64,000 nt of DNA, taken from the NCBI GenBank assembly GCA_005880985.1, contig VBIQ01000007.1, forward strand, positions 1 to 64,000. The letters run 5' to 3'. Under the pieces are notes generated by a model, which was not told where the DNA came from, made no database searches, and saw nothing but the letters and a program-made list of their open reading frames with translations. Both the position numbers and the translations under genes were made by a program. Numbering within the stretch: the first letter of the stretch is position 1; every line of letters starts with the position of its first letter. This DNA comes from Chloroflexota bacterium. Lineage in GTDB: Bacteria > Chloroflexota > Dormibacteria > Aeolococcales > Aeolococcaceae. Below are positions 55,604-62,763 of this stretch, piece by piece.

Positions 55604-56346
55604 CGGGGCTGGCCGCCGGCGCCGCGGCGGCGGTCGGCGCCGTGGTCGGCGCCGGCTCGGGCGCCCTGGCGGTCTGGCTCGAGCGGGTCGAGCGGCTCGA
55701 GGAGGAGGAGGGCGAGGAGCGCGCCCAGTACGAGGCCGAGACGGCGGCGCTGGATGTCGCGGCGCGGGGCGTCGCCCCCGGCTGGCAGGGTGACCGCTAC
55801 GGCTGGACCTTCCTCGAATGGTTGCTGTCGCCGCTGGCGGCGGCGGCCGGTTTCGCGGCGTTCGCCGCCCATGAGTCGTTCGGTCGCGGCCTGGTCATCC
55901 ACCTGCTGTGGGTGAGCGTCTTCGTTCACATCCTCGCCTTCGACATCAAGCACCGCCTGATCCTCAACAAGGTCACCTATCCCGCCATTGCCGTGGCGCT
56001 GGCGCTGGGCCAGGTGTCACCCGGCCTCACCTTCGTGTATGCGCTGTTCGGCGCCGCGGTGGTGTATCTCTTCTTCTGGATCCAGAGCCTGCTCCTCGGC
56101 GGCGAGCGGCTGGGGATGGGCGACGCCAAGCTGGGAGCGCTGGTGGGAGCGGTCACCGGTTTCGGCCTCGACGCCGATCATCTCGGCGCCGTCTACGCGG
56201 TGGTGGCGGCGGCGCTCAGCGCCGGCGTGGTGGCGGTGCTGCTGCTCGTCACCCGTATCCGCGGGCTCAAGGACCCGATACCCTACGGGCCGTTCCTCTG
56301 CGCGGGGGCGGCGCTGATCCTCTTCACCGGTCCCTCGGCCGGCTGA
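55600..56346 (+). CDS. A24-family prepilin peptidase-like protein without methylase cysteines
   Basis: A24 peptidases cut leader peptides of type IV pilin-like proteins within the membrane. The 248-residue protein has the two catalytic aspartates, Asp115 in AFDIKHRLILNKVTYP and Asp175 in LGMGDAKLGALVG, and about six hydrophobic segments. The N-terminal segment that in bifunctional enzymes carries CxxC pairs and N-methylates pilins is instead Glu-rich (RVERLEEEEGEERAQYE) and has no cysteine. It may be peptidase-only. GTG 55600 overlaps aroE. No pilin gene is visible nearby. Confidence 0.85.
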   Translation: MTGLAAGAAAAVGAVVGAGSGALAVWLERVERLEEEEGEERAQYEAETAALDVAARGVAPGWQGDRYGWTFLEWLLSPLAAAAGFAAFAAHESFGRGLVIHLLWVSVFVHILAFDIKHRLILNKVTYPAIAVALALGQVSPGLTFVYALFGAAVVYLFFWIQSLLLGGERLGMGDAKLGALVGAVTGFGLDADHLGAVYAVVAAALSAGVVAVLLLVTRIRGLKDPIPYGPFLCAGAALILFTGPSAG

Positions 56347-56366
56347 CGCAGCACGGAGGTGCGTGG

Positions 56367-57002
56367 TTGGTTTCGCAGCTGATCGCGGGCGAGCGTCCCA
56401 TCCGCACCGCCCGTCAGCACTGGACCATCTTCATCCCGGTCGGCTCGGTCTGCGTGGTCGCGCTGGTGGCCGGGCTGACGCTGCTCAAGCTGGCGCCGGG
56501 AACGGTGGCCGGGCGCAGCCTGCACGACGTCAAGCTGCTGATCGCGCTCGGGCTGGTACTGGCGGTGGCAGCGGCGTTCTCGCTGCGCTGGCTGCGGTGG
56601 CACTTCCAGGCCTACATGCTCACCGACCATCGCATCGTCGTCAGCCGCGGCGTCCTGTCGCGCTACAGCGAATCGATCGCGCTCGACCGCATCCAGAACA
56701 GCGCGGTGCGGCGCGGGCTGCTGGCGCGGGTGCTCGGCTACGGCGACGTCGAGGTGGAGTCGGCGGGACGCGACGGCGCCGAGCGGCTGGCTCACATCGC
56801 CCACGCGGAGGAGTTCGCCAACGAGCTGCTGATGGCGGTCGAGGCGCGCCGGACGGGGCGGCCCTATCCGTCGCCGGACGCCGCGTCGGGAGCGGCGCCC
56901 TCGGGATACGCACCCCCGGGCTCGTCCTGGGGTGACGGCGGTCCGGAGAGCTACTCGCCGCCGCTCGGATATCGCCACCCGCGCGACCGGGACGGGCTGT
57001 AG
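56367..57002 (+). CDS. PH-domain (DUF304/bPH2) membrane protein
   Basis: This 211-residue protein has two membrane helices (about 20-40 and 57-76). A bacterial PH domain follows (YMLTDHRIVVSRGVLSRYSES, LDRIQNSAVRRGLLARVLGYGDVEVES), then a Pro/Gly/Ser-rich tail ending HPRDRDGL. Such YdbS-like proteins are common and poorly understood. TTG 56367 is chosen because GGAGG (56355-56359) lies seven bases upstream and no other start fits. It closes the alaS-to-PH gene run and is followed by a repeat region. Confidence 0.83.
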   Translation: MVSQLIAGERPIRTARQHWTIFIPVGSVCVVALVAGLTLLKLAPGTVAGRSLHDVKLLIALGLVLAVAAAFSLRWLRWHFQAYMLTDHRIVVSRGVLSRYSESIALDRIQNSAVRRGLLARVLGYGDVEVESAGRDGAERLAHIAHAEEFANELLMAVEARRTGRPYPSPDAASGAAPSGYAPPGSSWGDGGPESYSPPLGYRHPRDRDGL

Positions 57003-57032
57003 GGGGCGACGGTTTTTACGTCGCGCTGCGCC

Positions 57033-57315
57033 CCCCCTGCGCCACTACGCTTCGCCTCGCAGCGCACCCCCCTTCCGGCGCGACGACGTTAGAAGGGCGC
57101 ACATCACGTGCGCCCTGATGAGGGGGGAGCTTCCCCCTGCGCCACTCGGCTTCGCCTCGCAGCGCACCCCCCTTCCGGCGCGACGACGTTAGAAGGGCGC
57201 ACATCACGTGCGCCCTGATGAGGGGGGAGCTTCCCCCCTGCGCCACTCGGCTTCGCCTCGCAGCGTACCCCCCTTCCGGCGCGACTCCGCGCCGGCGCGG
57301 CTTTGCCGCGCGTGG
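57033..57315 (+). repeat. Tandem hairpin-rich intergenic repeat, period about 100 bases
   Basis: Two units of exactly 100 bases (57033-57132 and 57133-57232) differ at only two positions. A third, partial unit begins at 57234 and diverges after GGCGCGAC into GGCGCG-ACTC-CGCGCC and CGCGGC-TTT-GCCGCG stems. Each full unit holds a stem of eight pairs, GGGCGCAC with GTGCGCCC (57095-57115 and 57195-57215), and GGGGGGAGCTTCCCCC. The third unit matches the element at 28.1 kb in the opposite orientation. Apparent protein frames here are by-products of the repeat. It accounts for the 348-base gap before aroK/B. Confidence 0.8.
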
Positions 57316-57335
57316 GGGGCTTTGGGGGTGTCTGA

Positions 57336-57341
57336 GACAAT
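57336..57341 (+). promoter_or_regulatory. -10-like box GACAAT, 9 bases before aroK/aroB
   Basis: GACAAT, the same hexamer as at smc, lies nine bases before ATG 57351. No Shine-Dalgarno follows, so the shikimate operon may start leaderless. It directly follows the repeat region. Confidence 0.45.
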
Positions 57342-57350
57342 CGCGGGGCG

Positions 57351-58982
57351 ATGGGTGGAATTCAGAACGGGGCGGAGCCGGTGACGCGGGTGGCGCTGGT
57401 TGGTCTGCCCGGGGCGGGCAAGTCGGCGGTGGCGGCGTCGCTGGCGCGGCGACTCGGCTGGCGGCTGGTGGACACCGATGCCCTGGTCGAGGCGGCCGCC
57501 GGGACTCCGGTCGGCGAGATCTTCGCCGCCGAAGGCGAGGCCGGCTTCCGGCGGCGCGAGCTCGAGGCGCTGCGCGAGGCGTTCGCCGGCGAGGCGCCAA
57601 CGGTGATCGCGGCCGGCGGGGGCGTGCTCTCCCAGCCGGAAGCAGCGGCGATGCTGCTGCAGGGGACGTGCGCGGTCTGGCTCGACGCTCCCGACTCGGT
57701 GCTGCTCAACCGGGTCGGCAGCGCCACCGACCGGCCACTGCTGCGCGACGACCCGGCGGGCCGGTTGGCGGCGCTGCGTTCCGCCCGCGCCAGCCAGTAC
57801 GGTCGCGCGTCGCTGCGGGTCGACTGCGGCGACGGCGACGTCGAGGAGATCGTCGATCGGGTCGTCGACGCCATCGCCGGGACCCGGCTTCCGACGTCCG
57901 GCGATGCCGCCGTCGAGGTCGACCTCGATCGGCTCGCCTACCCGGTGGTGGTGCGTCGCGGCGCCGTCGCCGACCTGCCGGGACTGCTGCCGGCGACGAG
58001 CGGGCGCGTCGCAGTGGTCGTCGATCGCGCCACCGGACGGCTGGGGCGGCGGGTGGTCGAGACCATCGAGCAGTCGGGGCGGCGGGTGGCGACGATCACC
58101 CTGACCGGTGGCGAACAGGTGAAGACCTGGAGCCACGCCGGACGGCTTCTCGATCGCTTCGCCGCGCTCGAACTCGACCGCGACGACTGCGCGGTCGCCG
58201 TCGGCGGCGGCAGCATCGGCGACTTGTGCGGCTTCGCCGCCGCCGTCTACATGCGCGGCATCGCCTGCCTGCAGGTGCCGACCACCCTGCTGGCCATGGT
58301 CGACAGCGCGTTGGGCGGCAAGACCGCCGTCAATCTCTCCGCCGGCAAGAACCTGGTGGGAGCGTTCGCGCAACCGCGGGCGGTGGTCTGCGACCTCGAC
58401 GCTCTGGAGGACCTGCCGGAGCGCCCGTACCGCTCCGCGCTCAGCGAGGTGGTCAAGTACGCGATGGCGGTGGACGGCTCGCTGGCACCGCTGCTGGACG
58501 AGGGTGTGCCGCAGCTGCTCGCCCGCGACCCCGAGGTGGTCGCCGAGGTCGTGCGCCGCTGCTGCGCGCTCAAGGCCGAGGTGGTTGCCGGTGATGAGCG
58601 CGAGACCGGGCGGCGTGCCGTGCTCAACTACGGACACACCGTGGGCCACGCCTTGGAAGCGCTCACCGGATATGGCGATGCCCTGCTCCACGGTGAAGCG
58701 GTGGCGGCGGGGATGCGGGTCGCGGGAGATCTCAGCGTGCGCGCCCTGGGCTGCCCCACCGCGGACGTCGCCTGGCAGGATGAGATGCTCACCCGCTGCG
58801 GGTTGCACGGTGCCCCGCCTCTCCATCCCGACGCCGTGCTCGAGCGCACCCGACTCGACAAGAAGAGTCGCGGCGGCGTTGCTCGCTGGGTGCTGCTGGA
58901 GCGGCGCGGGGCGGCACGTTATGGTCAGCTGGTGCCGGCAGAGATGGTGCGGGAGTCGCTGACCGCGGTGCTGGCCGCATGA
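57351..58982 (+). CDS. aroKB: Fused shikimate kinase / 3-dehydroquinate synthase
   Basis: One 543-residue chain carries two enzymes of the shikimate pathway. Residues 1-170 are shikimate kinase: P-loop VGLPGAGKSAVAASLARRL, DTDALVEAAAG, FRRRELEAL, AAGGGVLSQPEA and DRPLL. Residues 185-543 are dehydroquinate synthase: TLTGGEQVKTW, VAVGGGSIGDLCGFAAAVYMRG, QVPTTLLAMVDSALGGKTAVN, KNLVGAFAQPRAVVCD, and the metal ligands in NYGHTVGHALE and LHGEAVAAGM. The joint near residue 175 is a short linker. Such fusions occur in several lineages. aroQ overlaps its stop. Confidence 0.94.
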   Translation: MGGIQNGAEPVTRVALVGLPGAGKSAVAASLARRLGWRLVDTDALVEAAAGTPVGEIFAAEGEAGFRRRELEALREAFAGEAPTVIAAGGGVLSQPEAAAMLLQGTCAVWLDAPDSVLLNRVGSATDRPLLRDDPAGRLAALRSARASQYGRASLRVDCGDGDVEEIVDRVVDAIAGTRLPTSGDAAVEVDLDRLAYPVVVRRGAVADLPGLLPATSGRVAVVVDRATGRLGRRVVETIEQSGRRVATITLTGGEQVKTWSHAGRLLDRFAALELDRDDCAVAVGGGSIGDLCGFAAAVYMRGIACLQVPTTLLAMVDSALGGKTAVNLSAGKNLVGAFAQPRAVVCDLDALEDLPERPYRSALSEVVKYAMAVDGSLAPLLDEGVPQLLARDPEVVAEVVRRCCALKAEVVAGDERETGRRAVLNYGHTVGHALEALTGYGDALLHGEAVAAGMRVAGDLSVRALGCPTADVAWQDEMLTRCGLHGAPPLHPDAVLERTRLDKKSRGGVARWVLLERRGAARYGQLVPAEMVRESLTAVLAA

Positions 58983-59431
58983 GCCGGGTCCTGGTTCTCA
59001 ACGGTCCCAACCTGGGCAGCGTGGGACGGCGCGAGCCGGAGCTCTACGGCGACACCACCCTGGCCGCCATCGAGACGGCGCTGCGCGACCGCGCCGCGGC
59101 CCTGAAGGTCGACCTCCGCTGCGAGCAGAGCAACCATGAGGGCGTGCTGATCGACATCCTCGAGGAGGAGCACGATCGTGCCCACGGCTGCCTGATCAAC
59201 CCCGGAGGGTTCAGCCATACCAGCATCGCCCTGCTCGACGCACTGCGGGCCTTCGCCAAGCCGGTGATCGAGGTGCACCTCAGCAACATCCACGCCCGCG
59301 AGAGCTACCGCCGCACCACCGTGACCGCCGAGGCCGCCCGGGGAGTGATCACCGGTCTCGGACCAGAGGGCTATCTGCTGGGGCTGGCCGCCCTGGTCCG
59401 CATCATCTCCGCCACCGAGGGATCCGCATGA
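58979..59431 (+). CDS. aroQ: 3-dehydroquinate dehydratase, type II
   Basis: AroQ is the dodecameric type II dehydroquinase. The 150-residue product has VLVLNGPNLGSVGRREPELYG with the active-site Arg and Tyr, EQSNHEGVLIDIL, LINPGGFSHTSIALLDAL, and VIEVHLSNIHARESYR. The ATG overlaps aroK/B and the stop overlaps efp, both by four bases. Confidence 0.95.
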   Translation: MSRVLVLNGPNLGSVGRREPELYGDTTLAAIETALRDRAAALKVDLRCEQSNHEGVLIDILEEEHDRAHGCLINPGGFSHTSIALLDALRAFAKPVIEVHLSNIHARESYRRTTVTAEAARGVITGLGPEGYLLGLAALVRIISATEGSA

Positions 59432-59988
59432 TCGACGCCGGCGACCTGCGTCCGGGCAACACCGTCGAGCGTGGCGGCGACCTCTTCCAGGTGATGGACT
59501 TCGCCCACGTCAAGCAGGGACGGGGAACCGCCTTCGTGCGCGCCAAGTTCAAGAACCTGGCAAGCGGAGCGGTGACCGAGGAGACCTTCCGCCCGGAGGA
59601 GCGTTTCACCCGGGCCCGGATCGAGCGCTCCGAAGCCCAGTACCTGTACAAGGACGGCGACGCCTACGTGGTCATGGACACCATCACCTACGATCAGTTT
59701 CCCGTCGGCGCGCAGATGCTCGGTGACGCCGTGCAGTGGCTCAAGGAGAACGACACGCTCTACCTGCTCAGCTACCAGGGGCGCGTCCTCGGAGTCGAGC
59801 TTCCCATCGCCGCGGAGCTCGAGGTCACCTACACCGAGCCCGGTTTCAAGGGAGATACCGCCAACGCCAGCACCAAGCCGGCGACTCTCGAGACCGGCGT
59901 CTCGGTCGACGTGCCGCTGTTCGTCGAGACCGGCGAGCGCATCCGCGTCGACACCCGTACCGGTCGCTACATGGAGCGGGTGTCGTGA
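59428..59988 (+). CDS. efp: Elongation factor P with Arg32 at the loop tip
   Basis: EF-P relieves ribosome stalling at polyproline. The 186-residue protein has the three-domain family pattern: IDAGDLRPGNTV, HVKQGRGTAFVRAKFKNL, EERFTRARIERSEAQYLYKDGD, and the C-terminal GRYMERVS. At the loop tip the usual Lys is Arg32, and the usual Pro before the Gly is Gln. Arg32 EF-Ps of beta/gamma-proteobacteria are rhamnosylated by EarP, which is not seen here. aroQ-efp-nusB is a conserved order. Confidence 0.95.
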   Translation: MIDAGDLRPGNTVERGGDLFQVMDFAHVKQGRGTAFVRAKFKNLASGAVTEETFRPEERFTRARIERSEAQYLYKDGDAYVVMDTITYDQFPVGAQMLGDAVQWLKENDTLYLLSYQGRVLGVELPIAAELEVTYTEPGFKGDTANASTKPATLETGVSVDVPLFVETGERIRVDTRTGRYMERVS

Positions 59989-60377
59989 GCAGTGACGGCA
60001 CCGAGACCGGCAACCTGCGCCTCGACGATCCCCGAGGCGACGAGCGGCTCGGCACCACCCGGGTCGCCAACGAGGTGGTCGCCTGGATCGCCGCCCTGGC
60101 GGCGCTCGAGGTGCCGGGGGTCGCGGCCATGTACCAGGCCAGCGGGCAGCAGTTCGACCGCATCCTGCGGCGTCCGGTGAGCCACCGGGGTGTGCGGGTC
60201 GAGCTGCAGCCGGACGACAGCCTCAAGCTCGATCTCCACGTGGTGATCGCGGCGGGAGCCGAAGTGCCGCGCATGGGCGCGGAGGTGCAGCGCCGGGTCG
60301 CCGAGGAGATCGACAAGATGCTCGGGCTGCCGATCGCCGAGGTGAACGTCTACATCAGTGAGGTGGTCTTCGCGTGA
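59985..60377 (+). CDS. Asp23/Gls24 family protein (YqhY-like)
   Basis: This 130-residue protein is an Asp23/Gls24 homologue: TTRVANEVVAWIAALAALEVPGVAAM, then VELQPDDSLKLDLHVVIAAG and a closing GLPIAEVNVYISEVVF. The YqhY branch lies beside accBC or nusB in Firmicutes and has been linked to acetyl-CoA carboxylase control, which remains to be shown here. GTG 59985 overlaps efp by four bases. Confidence 0.9.
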   Translation: MSSDGTETGNLRLDDPRGDERLGTTRVANEVVAWIAALAALEVPGVAAMYQASGQQFDRILRRPVSHRGVRVELQPDDSLKLDLHVVIAAGAEVPRMGAEVQRRVAEEIDKMLGLPIAEVNVYISEVVFA

Positions 60378-60384
60378 GCCGGCC

Positions 60385-60828
60385 GTGACCGCGACACGGC
60401 GCCGTTCCGGTCGCCGTCATCGTGGCCGCGAGCTGGCGCTGCGCGTGCTCTTCGAGCTCGAGGGCAGCGCCAAGGATCCCGAGAAGACCCTGCTCTACCA
60501 GGCCGACGACATGGGTGCCGCCGCCGATGTGCTCGCCTTCGCCCGCAGCCTGGTGTGGGGGACCCTGCGACAGCTCGACACCATCGAGGCCTCGATCAGC
60601 GCCGCCAGTGTCCACTGGCGGCTGGAGGAGATCGGCAAGGTGGAGCGGGCGGTGCTCCGGCTGGGCGGCTACGAGCTGCTCTTCGAGCCGAGCGTTCCGG
60701 CGGCGGTGGTCATCGACGAGTCCGTCGAGCTGGCCAAGGCGTACGCCGGCGGCGAGGCCGCCGGCTACGTCAACGGGGTGCTCGGGCACATCGCCGAGCA
60801 GCAGCGCGTCGGAAGGGCGGCGCAGTGA
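60385..60828 (+). CDS. nusB: Transcription antitermination factor NusB
   Basis: NusB, with S10, binds boxA RNA and supports rRNA antitermination. The 147-residue protein has a basic N terminus (RRRSGRRHRGRELALRVLFE), LVWGTLRQLDTIEASIS, KVERAVLRLGGYELLFEP and the C-terminal ESVELAKAYAGGEAAGYVNGVLG. GTG 60385 gives the family N terminus; GTG 60358 would lie inside the Asp23 gene. The stop overlaps xseA. Confidence 0.93.
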   Translation: MTATRRRSGRRHRGRELALRVLFELEGSAKDPEKTLLYQADDMGAAADVLAFARSLVWGTLRQLDTIEASISAASVHWRLEEIGKVERAVLRLGGYELLFEPSVPAAVVIDESVELAKAYAGGEAAGYVNGVLGHIAEQQRVGRAAQ

Positions 60829-62192
60829 GCAGCGGACGGATCACCTACACCGTCTCGCAGCTGACCGGACTGGTGCGCGCCGCGGTGAGCGCATCGCCGG
60901 CGCTCGAGGACGTGTTCGTCGAGGGCGAGGTGAGCAACCTGCGCATGCCCGCCAGCGGACATCTCTACTTCACCCTCAAGGATGCGGCGGCGGGGCTGCG
61001 CTGCGTCTGCTTCCGCCGCGAGGCCCAGCGCATCCCCTTCCACCCCGAGAACGGGATGCGGATCGTCGCCCACGGACGGGTCGATGTCTACGACAGCGAG
61101 GGCGTGTACCAGCTCTACGTCGACGCACTGGAACCGGCCGGGCTGGGAGCGCTGGCGCTGGCGGTCGAGCAGCTGGCGCGACGGCTCTCCGCCGAGGGCC
61201 TCTTCGACCCCGCACGCAAGCGGCCGCTGCCGGTGCTGCCGCGGCGGGTGGCCGTGATCAGCTCGTCGAGCGGGGCGGCGGTGCGCGACGCGTGCACGGT
61301 CATCGGGCGGCGCGCTCCCGGCGTGGGAGTGGTGGTGGTACCGACCATCGTCCAGGGCGAGGGAGCGCCCGCGGCCGTCGTCCTGGCGCTGGACCGGGCC
61401 CAGCGGCTGTCTGGGATCGATGTGATCCTGCTGGTGCGCGGTGGTGGGTCCTTCGAGGACCTGATGGCCTTCCAGGACGAGCAGGTGGCTCGCGCCATCC
61501 GCGGCTGCGCCATCCCGGTGGTCACCGGCATCGGGCACGAGACCGACACCACCATCGCCGACCACGCTGCCGATCGCCGTGCGCCCACGCCGTCGGCGGC
61601 GGCGGAGATGGCGGTGCCGGCGGCGATCCAGCTGCGCGACGAGGTGGCCACCCGAGCGGCGCGGCTGCGCCAGGCGCTGCGCCAGGAGGTGGCGGTGAAG
61701 CGCCGCCGCCTCGACGCCGCCCGGGAGCGGATGGCGCGGGTGTCGCCGGACCGCCGGGTCCCGGGGATGCGCCAGCAGCTCGACGGCCGCGCCCAGCAGC
61801 TGCGCGCCGCGCTGCTCCGTGAGCTCGGTGCCAAGCGGCGGCGGTTGGACCGCGCCGCCGGCCGGCTCGAGCTCGCCTCGCCGGTGCGACGGTTGCCGGC
61901 GGAGCGTGAGGGGCTGAGGCGGCGGGCGCAGGCGCTGGAGGCGGCGGGACGGGCGCTGGTCCGGGCCCGCCGGGCCGCCCTGGACGGCTCGCGCGGCCGG
62001 CTCGAGGCGCTGTCACCGCGGCGGACCATCGAACGCGGCTTCTCGGTCACCCTGGACGCCGCCAGCGGCGCGGTGGTCACCGACCCGGGGCAGGTCGCGC
62101 CCGGGCAGCGGCTGCGCAGCCTGCTCGCCGGCGGCGAGGTGGAGAGCGAGGTCGTCGAGGGCGGGAGCGGTGGGGAGGCCTCGACGCCGTGA
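60825..62192 (+). CDS. xseA: Exonuclease VII large subunit XseA
   Basis: XseA is the catalytic subunit of exonuclease VII, which degrades single-stranded DNA from both ends. The 455-residue protein has the OB domain (VSQLTGLVRAAVSAS, VEGEVSNLRMPASGHLYFTL), the nuclease domain with VAVISSSSGAAVRDACTV, LLVRGGGSFEDLMAFQDE, VVTGIGHETDTTIADHAADR and APTPSAAAEMAVP, a long Arg/Ala coiled coil, and SPRRTIERGFSVTLD near the end. GTG 60825 overlaps nusB. Confidence 0.95.
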   Translation: MSSGRITYTVSQLTGLVRAAVSASPALEDVFVEGEVSNLRMPASGHLYFTLKDAAAGLRCVCFRREAQRIPFHPENGMRIVAHGRVDVYDSEGVYQLYVDALEPAGLGALALAVEQLARRLSAEGLFDPARKRPLPVLPRRVAVISSSSGAAVRDACTVIGRRAPGVGVVVVPTIVQGEGAPAAVVLALDRAQRLSGIDVILLVRGGGSFEDLMAFQDEQVARAIRGCAIPVVTGIGHETDTTIADHAADRRAPTPSAAAEMAVPAAIQLRDEVATRAARLRQALRQEVAVKRRRLDAARERMARVSPDRRVPGMRQQLDGRAQQLRAALLRELGAKRRRLDRAAGRLELASPVRRLPAEREGLRRRAQALEAAGRALVRARRAALDGSRGRLEALSPRRTIERGFSVTLDAASGAVVTDPGQVAPGQRLRSLLAGGEVESEVVEGGSGGEASTP

Positions 62193-62204
62193 CGCGAACG
62201 CATG

Positions 62205-62210
62205 TACGAT
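62205..62210 (+). promoter_or_regulatory. -10-like box TACGAT upstream of xseB
   Basis: TACGAT lies in the 83-base gap between xseA and xseB, 65 bases before ATG 62276. It could let the small subunit be expressed separately from xseA. Confidence 0.3.
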
Positions 62211-62275
62211 AGCGGCGGTCGGGTTCTCCGCCTCCGCCGCCCCGGTCGTACGCTGCGCAGTTGCAGGCAACGCTG

Positions 62276-62689
62276 ATGAGCACCATTGACGACGTCACCT
62301 CGCTGAGCTACGAGCGCGCTCTCGCCGAGCTCGACGCTCTGATCGAGCGGCTCGAGGGCGGGGCGGTCAACCTGGAGGAGGCGATCGCGTGCTACGAGCG
62401 CGGATCGCGCCTGGTGCAGCGCTGCAGCGAGCTCCTCGACCGCACCGAGCAGAGCGTGATGCAGCTGGTGGTGGGCGGCGGCGGTTCGCTGCAGGAGCGG
62501 CCCTTCACCCCCGCGAGCACCGCGGAACCGCCGCCGGGGCAGCCCGACCCGATGCCCGCCCCGCCGCCGGAAGCGCAGCGCGTGCGGCCGGTCGGGGGTC
62601 GCCGGGCGCCGTCGCTGCTCCCCGGGCTGGACGCCGAGCCGGCCAGCGAGCGGCGTCCACCGATCGACCCCGACGAGATCCCTTTCTGA
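62276..62689 (+). CDS. xseB: Exonuclease VII small subunit XseB with SSB-like C-terminal tip
   Basis: XseB subunits bind XseA's coiled coil to form the active exonuclease VII. Residues 1-72 are the normal XseB two-helix domain (LSYERALAELDALIERLEGG, VNLEEAIACYERGSRLVQRC). A Pro/Gly/Ala-rich tail of about 60 residues follows, ending RRPPIDPDEIPF. That acidic Asp/Glu then Ile-Pro-Phe ending closely resembles the C-terminal tip of single-stranded-DNA-binding protein. At 137 residues it is well over the usual 70-85. ATG 62276 is chosen over TTG 62261. Confidence 0.9.
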   Translation: MSTIDDVTSLSYERALAELDALIERLEGGAVNLEEAIACYERGSRLVQRCSELLDRTEQSVMQLVVGGGGSLQERPFTPASTAEPPPGQPDPMPAPPPEAQRVRPVGGRRAPSLLPGLDAEPASERRPPIDPDEIPF

Positions 62690-62750
62690 GCGCACTCCGG
62701 TGACCCGCACCAGGCGGCCATACGTGCCGCAGCAGATACACAAGTGGGTG

Positions 62751-62756
62751 TAAGAT
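62751..62756 (+). promoter_or_regulatory. -10-like box TAAGAT, 7 bases before tlyA ATG 62764
   Basis: TAAGAT overlaps the possible upstream ATG 62755 and lies seven bases before ATG 62764, fitting the leaderless pattern. If the box is real, 62764 is the start. Confidence 0.35.
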
Positions 62757-62763
62757 GACCCGC

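Noticed and set aside
57033-57232. CRISPR-like direct repeats
   Set aside because: Units are 100 bases long and contiguous, with no variable spacers and internal hairpins; there are no cas genes nearby.
57016-57600. Minus-strand frame with repeated protein phrases such as GVRCEAKPSGAGG
   Set aside because: The repeated peptides are translations of the intergenic hairpin repeat and do not indicate a gene.
62755-62763. ATG 62755 as tlyA start
   Set aside because: It overlaps the -10-like box TAAGAT. ATG 62764 fits the spacing seen at other genes here, though this remains a close call.
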